DNA of 64,000 nt, taken from assembly GCF_009762325.1 (NCBI RefSeq), contig NZ_CP034348.1, positions 1,308,501 through 1,372,500 on the forward strand, read 5' to 3'. This DNA is from Roseovarius faecimaris (GTDB taxonomy: Bacteria; Pseudomonadota; Alphaproteobacteria; Rhodobacterales; Rhodobacteraceae). The notes under the pieces were generated by a model, which made no database searches, was not told the origin of the DNA, and saw nothing but the letters and a program-made list of their open reading frames with translations. A program made the position numbers and the translations under genes. Positions 9,329 to 18,216 of the stretch are shown here, piece after piece (position 1 is the stretch's first letter; each line of letters begins with the position of its first letter).

Positions 9329-10875
9329 TGGATAACCTTCTTTCGATCACCACCTTCATCCCCGCCATCGCGGCCCTGATCCTGGGCGTTTTCCTGCGGG
9401 GCGATGACGAGGCCGCCAATCGCAACGCCAAATGGGTGGCGCTGATTGCCACCTCGCTGACCTTCCTGGTGTCGCTCTTTATCCTCGCGGGCTTTGACCC
9501 CGACGATACCGGCTTCCAGTTCGTGGAAGAGCATACCTGGCTTCTGGGGCTGAAATACAAGATGGGCGTCGATGGAATCAGCGTGCTGTTCGTGTTGCTG
9601 ACCACCTTCATGATGCCGCTCACCATTGCTGCCTCGTGGAATGTGACGGTGCGGGTGAAGGAATACATGATTGCCTTCCTCGTGCTTGAGACGCTGATGC
9701 TGGGCGTGTTCATGGCGCTCGATCTGGTGCTCTTCTACCTCTTCTTCGAGGCAGGTCTGATCCCGATGTTCCTGATCATCGGCATCTGGGGCGGCAAGGA
9801 GCGGATCTATGCCAGCTTCAAGTTCTTCCTCTACACTTTCCTCGGCTCGGTGCTGATGCTGGTGGCGATGGTGGCGATGTTCGCCGAGGCGGGCACCACC
9901 GACATCCCGACGCTGATGAACCACACCTTTGCCTCCGACAGCTTCTCGGTGCTGGGCGTGCATATCGTGGGGGGCATGCAGACGCTGATGTTCCTCGCCT
10001 TCTTCGCCAGCTTCGCGGTGAAGATGCCGATGTGGCCGGTGCACACATGGCTGCCCGATGCTCACGTGCAGGCGCCCACCGCGGGCTCGGTCGTTCTGGC
10101 GGCGATCCTGCTGAAGATGGGCGGCTATGGTTTCCTGCGCTTCTCCCTGCCGATGTTCCCTGTGGGCTCGGAGGTGATGACGCCGCTGGTCCTGTGGATG
10201 TCGGCCATCGCCATCGTCTACACCTCGCTGGTCGCACTGGCGCAGGAGGACATGAAAAAGCTCATCGCCTACAGTTCTGTGGCCCATATGGGGTATGTCA
10301 CCATGGGCATCTTTGCGGCCAACCAGCAGGGCATTGACGGGGCGATCTTCCAGATGCTCAGCCACGGCTTCATCTCCGGCGCGCTCTTCCTCTGCGTCGG
10401 GGTGATCTATGACCGGATGCACACCCGCGAGATCGACGCCTATGGCGGCCTCGTAAACCGGATGCCCGCCTATGCGCTGATCTTCATGCTTTTCACCATG
10501 GCCAATGTCGGCCTGCCGGGTACCTCGGGCTTTATCGGGGAGTTCCTGACGCTGGTGGGCATCTTCCAGGTCAACACCTGGGTGGCTCTGGTGGCCACGT
10601 CGGGTGTGATCCTGTCGGCGGCCTATGCGCTCTGGCTCTATCGTCGGGTGGTGCTGGGCGATCTGATCAAGGAAAGCCTCAAGAGCATTTCGGACATGTC
10701 CGGGCGCGAGCGCGCGATCTTTGCGCCGCTCGTGGTGATGACGCTGCTCCTCGGGGTCTACCCGAGCCTTGTGACCGATATCATCGGGCCGTCCGTTGCG
10801 GCCTTGATCGACAATTACGACACGGCGCTGGCCGCGGCAGAGACCGCGAACCAGACCGCAAGTGCCGCGCAGTAA
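9328..10875 (+). CDS. nuoM: NADH-quinone oxidoreductase subunit M
   Basis: NuoM (515 residues) is the second antiporter-like pump subunit. Diagnostic segments are [18 protein letters not shown] with the conserved helix-5 Glu, [19 protein letters not shown], the lysine-bearing helix [11 protein letters not shown], and [14 protein letters not shown]. About 14 helices are expected. The short C-terminal tail is Ala-rich. The gene begins inside the nuoL stop codon and is followed after 15 bp by nuoN with a GGAGGG ribosome site. Confidence 0.97.
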   Translation: MDNLLSITTFIPAIAALILGVFLRGDDEAANRNAKWVALIATSLTFLVSLFILAGFDPDDTGFQFVEEHTWLLGLKYKMGVDGISVLFVLLTTFMMPLTIAASWNVTVRVKEYMIAFLVLETLMLGVFMALDLVLFYLFFEAGLIPMFLIIGIWGGKERIYASFKFFLYTFLGSVLMLVAMVAMFAEAGTTDIPTLMNHTFASDSFSVLGVHIVGGMQTLMFLAFFASFAVKMPMWPVHTWLPDAHVQAPTAGSVVLAAILLKMGGYGFLRFSLPMFPVGSEVMTPLVLWMSAIAIVYTSLVALAQEDMKKLIAYSSVAHMGYVTMGIFAANQQGIDGAIFQMLSHGFISGALFLCVGVIYDRMHTREIDAYGGLVNRMPAYALIFMLFTMANVGLPGTSGFIGEFLTLVGIFQVNTWVALVATSGVILSAAYALWLYRRVVLGDLIKESLKSISDMSGRERAIFAPLVVMTLLLGVYPSLVTDIIGPSVAALIDNYDTALAAAETANQTASAAQ

Positions 10876-10890
10876 CGGAGGGCCAGAGAT

Positions 10891-12324
10891 ATGCAGGCCG
10901 ACCTGAACGTAATCCTGCCCGAGATCATCCTCTCGGTCTATGCGATCGCAGCGCTCCTGGGCGCGGTCTATACAGGCAAGGACCGGATGGCGGGGATGCT
11001 GCTCTGGCTCACCGCGGCGCTTTTCGTGGCTGTGGCGCTTTGGATCGGATCCACCGCGAACGGCACGCGTGAGGCCTTTGGCGGCATGTTTGTCGATGAC
11101 GGGTTCGCCCGATTTGCCAAGGTGACGATCCTGCTGTCCGCCGCGGCCATTCTGGTGCTGGGACAGGAATACATGGCCCGCCGCAACCTGATGCGGTTTG
11201 AGTATCCGCTGCTTATCGCGCTTTGTGCGGTCGGTATGATGATGATGGTCAGCGCGGGCGACCTGATGGCGCTTTACATGGGGCTGGAGCTACAATCGCT
11301 TGCGCTTTATGTGGTGGCCTCCCTGCGGCGCGACAGCGCCAAGTCCACCGAGGCCGGCCTGAAGTATTTCGTTCTGGGCGCGCTCAGCTCGGGCCTGCTG
11401 CTGTATGGCTGCTCTCTGGTTTATGGCTATGCCGGCACAACGCTCTTCTCGGGCATCATCACCTCGGCACAGGATCAGGCCCCGATCGGGCTGCTTCTGG
11501 GGCTGGTCTTCGTGATGTCGGGCCTTGCGTTCAAGGTCTCGGCCGTGCCCTTCCACATGTGGACGCCCGACGTCTACGAAGGGGCGCCCACACCGATCAC
11601 CGCCTTTTTTGCCACCGCGCCCAAGATGGCCGCCATGGCGCTTTTCGCGCGTGTCATGCATGACGCCTTTGGCAATGTGGTGGGCGACTGGCAACAGATC
11701 GTGGCGCTGCTGGCGCTTCTGTCGATGTTCCTCGGCGCTGTTGCCGCTATCGGGCAGACCGATATCAAGCGGCTGATGGCCTATTCCTCGATCGCGCATA
11801 TGGGCTTTGCCCTGATGGGCCTTGCCGCCGGGACGGCCTTTGGTGTGCAGGCGATGCTGATCTATATGGCCATCTATGTGACGATGAATATCGGCACCTT
11901 CGCCTTCATCCTGTCGATGGAGCGTGACGGCCAGCCGGTGACGGATATCGCCAGCCTGAACATGTATTCCCGCGCCCATCCGACCCGCGCCTTCGCGATG
12001 CTGATCCTGCTGTTCAGCCTCGCCGGTGTGCCGCCGCTGCTGGGCTTCTTCGGCAAGCTTTATGTGCTGCGCGCGGCTTATGAAGGTGGGCTGGCCTGGC
12101 TTGCCATTGCGGGGGTGATCGCGTCGGTGATCGGTGCGTTCTATTACCTGCGAATCGTCTATTACATGTATTTCGGCGAGGAAGGCGACGGCCTGGAAAC
12201 CGGCAAATCCCCGGTGCAATGGGGCTTCCTGATGGTGTCGGCGGCGATCATGCTTCTCGGCATTATCAACATGTTCGGGGTCGAGGGCATGGCGCAGGCG
12301 GCGGCGGCGACCCTGGTCAACTGA
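10891..12324 (+). CDS. nuoN: NADH-quinone oxidoreductase subunit N
   Basis: NuoN (477 residues) is the third antiporter-like membrane subunit and the last complex I gene here. Family segments include [18 protein letters not shown] (helix 5 Glu), [20 protein letters not shown] (helix 7) and [15 protein letters not shown]. The protein has about 14 hydrophobic helices and normal length. It is followed by 64 bp that contain a dispersed repeat and then birA on the same strand, so birA may be read through from the nuo operon. Confidence 0.97.
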   Translation: MQADLNVILPEIILSVYAIAALLGAVYTGKDRMAGMLLWLTAALFVAVALWIGSTANGTREAFGGMFVDDGFARFAKVTILLSAAAILVLGQEYMARRNLMRFEYPLLIALCAVGMMMMVSAGDLMALYMGLELQSLALYVVASLRRDSAKSTEAGLKYFVLGALSSGLLLYGCSLVYGYAGTTLFSGIITSAQDQAPIGLLLGLVFVMSGLAFKVSAVPFHMWTPDVYEGAPTPITAFFATAPKMAAMALFARVMHDAFGNVVGDWQQIVALLALLSMFLGAVAAIGQTDIKRLMAYSSIAHMGFALMGLAAGTAFGVQAMLIYMAIYVTMNIGTFAFILSMERDGQPVTDIASLNMYSRAHPTRAFAMLILLFSLAGVPPLLGFFGKLYVLRAAYEGGLAWLAIAGVIASVIGAFYYLRIVYYMYFGEEGDGLETGKSPVQWGFLMVSAAIMLLGIINMFGVEGMAQAAAATLVN

Positions 12325-12360
12325 TCGGGCTGAGGACCGCCGGGGTGTCAAAGAGTATCT

Positions 12361-12395
12361 TGCCTCCGGCGGGAGTATTTTCGGAACAATGAAAG
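12361..12395 (+). repeat. Dispersed repeat, copy 1 (upstream of birA)
   Basis: A 35-bp unit begins TGCCTCCGGCGGGAGTATTT and ends GGAACAATGAAAG. A near-identical copy lies at 19221-19255, a degenerate inverted partner at 19268-19290, and a truncated inverted copy at 63108-63130. The CTCC-GGCG-GGAG part can form a short hairpin followed by TATTTT. The ATG near the 3' end of this copy (12389) is the apparent start codon of birA. Confidence 0.85.
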
Positions 12396-13141
12396 CGGTG
12401 TGGCCATCTGGATATGGGAGGCGTGTGCTGGCCGAAGTGGACAGCACCAATGCCGAGGCCGCACGGATTGCAGGCACGCTGGCGGGGCCTGAATGGATTC
12501 TGGCGCTTCACCAGACCGCGGCGCGCGGGCGGCGCGGGCGGGCCTGGGCCAATCCGGAGGGGAATTTCGCGGCCACGCTGGTGATGCGGCCCGAGGGCAG
12601 TGCGGAGCAGATGGCGCTGCGCTCTTTCGTGGCGTCGCTGGCGCTCTATGATGCCTGTGTCGCGGTGACCGGACGCAGCGCGGGACTGGCGCTGAAATGG
12701 CCCAATGATGTGTTGCTGAACGGTGGCAAGCTGGCTGGTATCCTGCTGGAGAGCGCCGGAAGTGCCGCGGGGCTGAGCCATTTCATGATCGGTATCGGGG
12801 TGAACCTGCGTGAAGCGCCGGGCGCGGATCAGGTGGAGCCGGGGGCTGTGCGGCCTGTCTCCTTGCTGTCCGAAACCGGTGTCGCGGTCACGCCCGAGGC
12901 GTTTCTGGACGTTCTGGCGGCGGCCTTTGCCCGCCATGAGGCGCAATTCACCGAGCTTGGTTTTGCGCCGATCCGCAGGCTCTGGCTCGACCGGGCGGCA
13001 AAGCTGGGCGAGGTGATCACCGCCCGAACGGCCCGCGACGAGATCACCGGAACGTTTCAAACGGTGGACGAGGCGGGCAATCTTGTTCTATTGAGCGGCA
13101 AAACCCGGCATGCCATTCCGGCGGCCGAAGTCTTTTTCTGA
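12389..13141 (+). CDS. birA: Biotin--[acetyl-CoA-carboxylase] ligase
   Basis: The protein has 250 residues. It activates biotin with ATP and transfers it to the carrier subunit of acetyl-CoA carboxylase. The catalytic motif GRRGRAWANPEGNF (near residue 49), KWPNDVLLNGGKLAGILLE (near residue 105) and the C-terminal SH3-like domain (TARDEITGTFQTVDEAG) are present. It lacks the N-terminal DNA-binding domain of E. coli BirA, so it is an enzyme only. The ATG at 12389 lies inside a dispersed repeat; a GTG at 12398 is an equally possible start, giving VWPSGYG. coaX follows after 11 bp. Confidence 0.93.
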   Translation: MKAVWPSGYGRRVLAEVDSTNAEAARIAGTLAGPEWILALHQTAARGRRGRAWANPEGNFAATLVMRPEGSAEQMALRSFVASLALYDACVAVTGRSAGLALKWPNDVLLNGGKLAGILLESAGSAAGLSHFMIGIGVNLREAPGADQVEPGAVRPVSLLSETGVAVTPEAFLDVLAAAFARHEAQFTELGFAPIRRLWLDRAAKLGEVITARTARDEITGTFQTVDEAGNLVLLSGKTRHAIPAAEVFF

Positions 13142-13152
13142 AAGGGGCCGAG

Positions 13153-13926
13153 ATGCTTCTGGCCATTGATTGCGGCAATACCAACACCGTTTTTGCGATC
13201 TGGGACGGGACCGAGTTCATCTGCACCTTGCGGACCTCGACCCACCATGCGCGCACGGCGGATGCCTATTTTACATGGTATTCCACGCTGGTGAAGCATT
13301 ACGGGATCGAGGTGGATATCACCGATGTAATCATCTCGTCCACGGTGCCGCGGGTGGTGTTCAACCTGCGGGTTTTTGCCGACCGGTTCTTTGGCTGTCG
13401 TCCCCTGGTGGTGGGCAAGCCCGAATGCGCGCTGCCGCATGAGCCGAAAGTGGATGAGGGCACGATCGTGGGGCCGGACCGGCTGGTCAATGCGGCGGGG
13501 GCGTTTGACCGGCATGGTGGCGATCTGATCGTGGTGGATTTCGGTACGGCCACGACATTCGATGTGGTCTCGAAGGACGGAAATTACATCGGCGGGGTGA
13601 TCGCGCCGGGGGTCAACCTGAGCCTGGAGGCGCTGCATATGGCGGCGGCCGCCTTGCCGCATGTGGATATCTCGAAGCCGCAAAATGTCATTGGAACCAA
13701 CACGGTAGCCTGTATGCAATCGGGTGTGTTCTGGGGCTATATCGGGCTGGTCAAGGAAATCTGCGACCGGATCAAGGCGGAGCGCGAGCGCGAGATGACG
13801 GTGATCGGCACTGGCGGGCTGGCGCCATTGTTTGCCGAGACGGAAGAGTTGTTCGATGTGATCGAGGACGATCTGACGATGCACGGGCTGACCGTCATCC
13901 ATGAGTATAACAAGGCGTTGGGATAA
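13153..13926 (+). CDS. coaX: Type III pantothenate kinase
   Basis: CoaX (257 residues) phosphorylates pantothenate in the first step of coenzyme A synthesis. The ASKHA-fold phosphate loops are clear: DCGNTNTVFA at residues 5-14, GPDRLVNAAGAF near residue 105 and DFGTATTFDV near residue 129. The length is standard. It lies 11 bp after birA and 3 bp before rnj. The birA-coaX-rnj order is common in alphaproteobacteria. Confidence 0.96.
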   Translation: MLLAIDCGNTNTVFAIWDGTEFICTLRTSTHHARTADAYFTWYSTLVKHYGIEVDITDVIISSTVPRVVFNLRVFADRFFGCRPLVVGKPECALPHEPKVDEGTIVGPDRLVNAAGAFDRHGGDLIVVDFGTATTFDVVSKDGNYIGGVIAPGVNLSLEALHMAAAALPHVDISKPQNVIGTNTVACMQSGVFWGYIGLVKEICDRIKAEREREMTVIGTGGLAPLFAETEELFDVIEDDLTMHGLTVIHEYNKALG

Positions 13927-13929
13927 GCG

Positions 13930-15600
13930 ATGAGCAGTGAACGGGTGATCTATCTGCCTCTGGGTGGGGCGGGCGAGATCGGGATGAATGCCTATGTCTA
14001 CGGGGTTGGCCAGCCGGGGCAGGAGCGGCTGATCCTGGTGGATCTGGGTGTGACCTTTCCGGACATGGATGGCAGCCCCGGTGTTGATCTGATTTTGCCG
14101 GATATTCAATGGCTTAAAGAGCGTCGTGAACAGCTGGAGGCGATCTTCATCACCCATGCGCATGAGGATCATGTGGGCGCTCTGGCGCATTTCTGGGGGG
14201 ATCTGGGCGCGCCGGTTTATGCCCGTGCCTTCACCGCCAATATCGCCCGGCGCAAGATGGAGGAGCATGGCCATCCGGAGCGGGCGGTCACCACGGTTTC
14301 GCCCTGGCCGGAAACCGTGCAGGCGGGGCCCTTCACCGTGGGGTTTGTTCCTATTTCTCATTCAATTCCAGAGAGTTCCGGACTGGTGATCGACGTGGCC
14401 GGGCAGCGCCTGGTGCATTCGGGCGACTTCAAGATCGACCATGCGCCGGTTGTGGGCGAGCCGTTTGACGAGGATGCCTGGAAACAGATCGGCGCGGCTG
14501 GCGTGCTGGCGCTCATGTGCGATTCTACCAATGTTTTCAATGCACATGGGGGGCGTTCTGAAAGTGCGCTTGGCCCGGAAATCGAGAAACTCGTCGCCGG
14601 ATGCAAGGGGATGGTGGTGGCCACGACCTTTGCCAGTAACGTGGCGCGGGTAAAGACGCTGGCCGAAGCGGCACAGGCGGCGGGGCGGTCGGTGTGTTTG
14701 CTGGGCCGTGCGATGCGGCGGATGATCGAGGCCTCGGTGGAAACAGGCGTGCTTACCGGCTTTCCGCGCACGATAAGCCCCGAGGAAGTAAAGGAAATTC
14801 CCCGCGAGAACGTGATGCTGATCGTCACGGGAAGCCAGGGGGAGCGGCGCGCGGCGAGTGCGCAGCTGAGCAATGGCAAATATCAGGGGATCACGCTTAA
14901 GGAGGGGGACACGTTCCTCTTCAGCTCCAAGACCATTCCGGGGAACGAACGCGGGGTGGCCAGAATCATGAATAATTTCAGTGAGATGGGCGTCGATGTT
15001 GTGGACGAATCCGGCGGGCTCTATCACGTGTCGGGCCATGCCAACCGGCCGGATCTGAGCACGATGCACAAGCTGGTCAATCCGAAGCTGGTGGTGCCCA
15101 TGCATGGCGAGCATCGGCATCTGCGGGAACATGTAAAACTGAGCAAATCCAACGGGTTCAAAGGCATTCTTGCACCGAATGGCACGATGATTGACCTCGG
15201 CGGCGAAACACCCACAGTGGCCGAGTATGTCGAGACCGGGCGGACCTATCTGGATGGCTCGGTCCAGATCGGGGCGCTGGACGGGATCGTGCGCGACCGT
15301 ATTCGTATGGCGCTGAACGGGCATGTGATGGTGAATGTGATCCTTGATGAGGATGATGAGCCGTTGGGCGAACCCTGGTGTGAAATCAGAGGCTTGGCGG
15401 AGACAGGTGTCAGCCGAGCACCGCTGGTGGATGTGCTGGAGGAAGACCTGAGCCAGTATCTGGGCCGGGCCGGATCGAAGACGCTCATGGATGACGACAA
15501 GCTGGAAGACGGCTTGCGCAAGATCGCGCGGAACACGGCGCAGGGCGAGATCGGCAAGAAGCCGGAAGTGACGGTGGTGATCTCGCGATTGTCGGCCTGA
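13930..15600 (+). CDS. rnj: Ribonuclease J
   Basis: The protein has 556 residues. RNase J is a metallo-beta-lactamase/beta-CASP nuclease with 5'-3' exonuclease and endonuclease activity, acting in rRNA maturation and mRNA decay. The metal-binding motif THAHEDHVGAL is near residue 75, HSGDFKIDHAP near residue 160, CDSTNVFN near residue 197, and the beta-CASP SGHANRPDL and MHGEHRHL segments lie in the second half. A C-terminal domain of about 110 residues follows. Length and order match alphaproteobacterial RNase J. A palindrome cluster lies directly after the stop. Confidence 0.95.
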   Translation: MSSERVIYLPLGGAGEIGMNAYVYGVGQPGQERLILVDLGVTFPDMDGSPGVDLILPDIQWLKERREQLEAIFITHAHEDHVGALAHFWGDLGAPVYARAFTANIARRKMEEHGHPERAVTTVSPWPETVQAGPFTVGFVPISHSIPESSGLVIDVAGQRLVHSGDFKIDHAPVVGEPFDEDAWKQIGAAGVLALMCDSTNVFNAHGGRSESALGPEIEKLVAGCKGMVVATTFASNVARVKTLAEAAQAAGRSVCLLGRAMRRMIEASVETGVLTGFPRTISPEEVKEIPRENVMLIVTGSQGERRAASAQLSNGKYQGITLKEGDTFLFSSKTIPGNERGVARIMNNFSEMGVDVVDESGGLYHVSGHANRPDLSTMHKLVNPKLVVPMHGEHRHLREHVKLSKSNGFKGILAPNGTMIDLGGETPTVAEYVETGRTYLDGSVQIGALDGIVRDRIRMALNGHVMVNVILDEDDEPLGEPWCEIRGLAETGVSRAPLVDVLEEDLSQYLGRAGSKTLMDDDKLEDGLRKIARNTAQGEIGKKPEVTVVISRLSA

Positions 15601-15603
15601 AAA

Positions 15604-15645
15604 TTTTGTACAAAACGTACAAAATGACCCCCTGTTTTGTACAAT
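15604..15645. promoter_or_regulatory. GTAC-centred palindrome cluster (operator-like)
   Basis: ATTTTGTAC (15604-15612), five spacer bases and GTACAAAAT (15618-15626) form a perfect 9-bp inverted repeat. Its left half also makes the 12-bp palindrome TTTTGTACAAAA (15605-15616). A third element, TTTTGTACAA, follows at 15636-15645. This AT-rich cluster stands out in a GC-rich region. It lies 90-130 bp before the oxygenase gene and right after the rnj stop. It looks like tandem binding sites for a dimeric regulator of the downstream gene; the regulator is unknown. Confidence 0.45.
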
Positions 15646-15735
15646 CGAACAATCGGGCGCATATGTCGCAATCTGACGAGACGGGACGGGCGAACGGGCG
15701 GTTAGGTGGCGTGTAACCACTTTTGAGGGACCGCC

Positions 15736-16572
15736 ATGAGCGCCAGCCAGTATATCGACCTTGACCGCTATCCGATTGACCGGGCCGGACCCGACCGTGA
15801 CGCCGTGATCGCGCGGGCGCGCGCAGCGCTGGCCGAGGATGGCTGTGCGGTGCTCAAGGGGTTCCTGACCGGGGCCGGGATCGCGGCGCTGACGGCGGAG
15901 GCCGAGAGCGTGGCCGACAAGGGGCACCACTCGCACAGCCGGACCAATGCCTATTTCACCCGCGACGACCCGAGCCTGCCCGAAGACGATCCGAGGCGGC
16001 AGTTCTTCGACCGCTCGAACGCGTTTATCCCGGCGGACAATTTTGTGCCGGAAGGGCCGTTGCGGCAGGTGCATGACTATCCCGGCTTTGACAGGTTTAT
16101 CCAGGATTGCCTGCAGGAGGAGAAGTTTTACCGCTATGCCGATCCGCTGGCCGATGTGATCGTGAACATGGCCGAGGAGGGCAATGGCTTTCCCTGGCAT
16201 TTCGACACCAACAATTTCACCGTGACGCTGGCCATTCAGAACGCCGAAGAGGGGGGCGCGTTTGAGTATGCGCCCGGCATCCGCGAGGGGGATGAGAATT
16301 TTGCCGAGGTCGCGAAGGTGCTGAACGGCACCTCGGAGCGGGTGACGGTGCTGCATCTCGAACCGGGCGATCTGCAACTGTTCCGGGGGCGGTATTCGCT
16401 GCACCGGGTGGCGCCGCTAAAGGGTGCAAGGCCCAGATATGTGGCGATTTTTTCCTATGTGGAAGAGCCGGGCATGGTGGGCAGCGTGGAGCGCACCGAG
16501 CAGCTTTATGGCCGGACCCTGCCGGTTCACCATGAGCGGGCCGGGCAAAGGGCGGACGCCTATATCGATTGA
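15736..16572 (+). CDS. Non-haem Fe(II)/2-oxoglutarate oxygenase, HalD/BesD-like family
   Basis: The protein has 278 residues. The core PWHFDTNNFTVTLAIQ (residues 153-168) supplies the first iron ligands, His155 and Asp157. FRGRYSLHRVAP supplies His223, and the following RPRY (residue 232 on) an Arg to bind 2-oxoglutarate. The surroundings resemble the BesD/HalD family of free amino acid halogenases. Halogenases replace the Asp with Gly/Ala to bind chloride; here Asp157 is kept, so hydroxylation is expected. The substrate is unknown, perhaps a free polar amino acid. The gene stands alone behind an operator-like cluster and converges with the helicase gene. Confidence 0.8.
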   Translation: MSASQYIDLDRYPIDRAGPDRDAVIARARAALAEDGCAVLKGFLTGAGIAALTAEAESVADKGHHSHSRTNAYFTRDDPSLPEDDPRRQFFDRSNAFIPADNFVPEGPLRQVHDYPGFDRFIQDCLQEEKFYRYADPLADVIVNMAEEGNGFPWHFDTNNFTVTLAIQNAEEGGAFEYAPGIREGDENFAEVAKVLNGTSERVTVLHLEPGDLQLFRGRYSLHRVAPLKGARPRYVAIFSYVEEPGMVGSVERTEQLYGRTLPVHHERAGQRADAYID

Positions 16573-16575
16573 GGG

Positions 16576-16598
16576 AAGGCGGGGTGCCCCCCCGCCTT
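16576..16598. terminator. Bidirectional terminator-like hairpin
   Basis: AAGGCGGGG (16576-16584) and CCCCGCCTT (16590-16598) form a 9-bp stem with a 5-nt loop. It lies in the 31-bp space between the convergent stops of the oxygenase (16572) and the helicase (16604). There is no long T-run, but position and stem strength suit a shared terminator. Confidence 0.6.
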
Positions 16599-16603
16599 GC
16601 AGG

Positions 16604-18034
16604 TCAGTTGCGGCGTTCGTCGAAGCTTTGGGCGATGAAGCTGGGCATGTGATCGCCCATGCCGACGGTTCTGTTGTCGCCGCCCGAGCGGCCACGTCCG
16701 CCGCGCTCGCCGCGTTTGCTGGTCTGCTTTTCGCGCGGCTGGTCCTCGCCGACCTCTTGCGTGGCCGTCTCGGCAGTGGCGGGCGCGGGGGCCTCTTTGT
16801 CGGATTTGCGCGACCGGCTGCGGCGCGGCTTTTTCGGGCTGTCCTCGCGGGCCTCGGCCTCGGGGGCCTCGTCCTGGGGCGCGGTGCCCAGAGGGTTGTC
16901 GAGCCGGGGGATGTCCTTCTGAATCAGCGCTTCGACGGCGGCGAGCGCCTTTTCGTCGCGCGGGTTGCAGAGTGTGATCGCCTTGCCTTCGCGGCCTGCA
17001 CGGCCGGTGCGGCCGATGCGGTGCACGTAATCTTCGGGGTGGCCGGGCACGTCGAAGTTGAACACGTGGCTGACCGCGGGCACGTCGAGCCCGCGCGCGG
17101 CCACATCGGAGGCCACAAGAAACTTCAGCTCACCGCCGCGGAAGGCATCAAGCGTGCGCGTGCGCTGTGACTGGTCCAGGTCGCCATGAATGGGGGCGGC
17201 ATCATAGCCGTATTTTTTCAAGGACTTGGCGACGATATCCACATCCGTCTTGCGGTTGCAGAAGATGATCGCGTTGGTGCATTTCTCACCCTCCGCGTCG
17301 ATCAGCGCGCGCAGGAGCTTGCGCTTTTCGCTGTCGGCGCGGTCGCGGCGCGAGGGTTTGAACATGGCCACGCCCTGTTCGATCGTCTCGCTGGCCGTGG
17401 CCTGGCGGGCCACTTCGACGCGGGCCGGGTTGGAGAGGAAGGTGTTGGTGACCCGCTCGATCTCGGGCGCCATGGTGGCGGAGAAGAAGAAGGTTTGCCG
17501 GGTGAAGGGGGTCAGGCCGAAGATCCGCTCGATATCGGGGATGAAGCCCATGTCGAGCATGCGGTCGGCCTCGTCCACGACCATCACCTTGACGTCCGAC
17601 AGGATCAGCTTGCCGCGTTCGAAATGATCGAGCAGGCGGCCCGGGGTGGCGATGAGCACGTCAACGCCCTTGTCGATAAGAAGGTCCTGTTCCTTGAAGC
17701 TGACCCCGCCGATCAGCAGCGCCTTGGTCAGGCGCAGGTATTTGGAATAGGTGTCGAAGTTTTCGGCCACCTGAGCGGCAAGTTCCCGCGTGGGGCAGAG
17801 CACGAGAGAGCGCGGCATCCGCGCCCGCGCCCGGCCGCGCGCCAGAAGCGACAGCATGGGCAGGGTGAAGCTTGCCGTTTTGCCGGTGCCGGTCTGGGCG
17901 ATGCCCAGCACGTCGCGCCCCTCAAGGGCGGGCGGAATGGCCCCGGCCTGAATCGGCGTAGGGGTTTCATAGCCGGCATCGGCGATGGCTTTGAGGACTT
18001 TGGGGTTCAGGCTCAGGTCTGAAAATTTGGTCAT
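16604..18034 (-). CDS. DEAD-box ATP-dependent RNA helicase (RhlE-like)
   Basis: The protein has 476 residues. The start MTKFSDLSLNPKVL at 18034 opens with the Q-motif region; the upstream extension has no helicase character. In order: AQTGTGKTASF (motif I), PTRELA (Ia), DEAD in VVDEADRMLDMGF (II), SAT (III), and HRIGRTGRAG (VI) in the C-terminal RecA domain. The last 90 residues are a low-complexity basic tail (KKPRRSRSRKSDKE, RGERGGRGRSGG) typical of RNA-binding extensions. A role in ribosome assembly or RNA decay is likely. Confidence 0.93.
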   Translation of the reverse strand: MTKFSDLSLNPKVLKAIADAGYETPTPIQAGAIPPALEGRDVLGIAQTGTGKTASFTLPMLSLLARGRARARMPRSLVLCPTRELAAQVAENFDTYSKYLRLTKALLIGGVSFKEQDLLIDKGVDVLIATPGRLLDHFERGKLILSDVKVMVVDEADRMLDMGFIPDIERIFGLTPFTRQTFFFSATMAPEIERVTNTFLSNPARVEVARQATASETIEQGVAMFKPSRRDRADSEKRKLLRALIDAEGEKCTNAIIFCNRKTDVDIVAKSLKKYGYDAAPIHGDLDQSQRTRTLDAFRGGELKFLVASDVAARGLDVPAVSHVFNFDVPGHPEDYVHRIGRTGRAGREGKAITLCNPRDEKALAAVEALIQKDIPRLDNPLGTAPQDEAPEAEAREDSPKKPRRSRSRKSDKEAPAPATAETATQEVGEDQPREKQTSKRGERGGRGRSGGDNRTVGMGDHMPSFIAQSFDERRN

Positions 18035-18189
18035 GTGTATCCGTGGTTTACGGACACTATCTTGGCCCGTACGTCGCAATTGGGGCGGCCCGAATGGCCA
18101 TATCTGCCCCGTCACGGGCCATGTACCTCAAGATGCGCGAAAGGGCAATGCACAGTGGCGTGTGTGCGACAATCAATGAGCTAAACCAG

Positions 18190-18216
18190 TGATTGTTGCC
18201 AATTGCGCAACAATCA
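18190..18216. repeat. 10-bp inverted repeat at the end of the GT2-like gene
   Basis: TGATTGTTGC (18190-18199), a 7-nt loop and GCAACAATCA (18207-18216) make a perfect 10-bp stem. The right arm contains the stop codon of the minus-strand GT2-like gene (18214-18216). It may act as a terminator or 3' stabiliser for that transcript, although the T-tract is weak. Confidence 0.5.
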
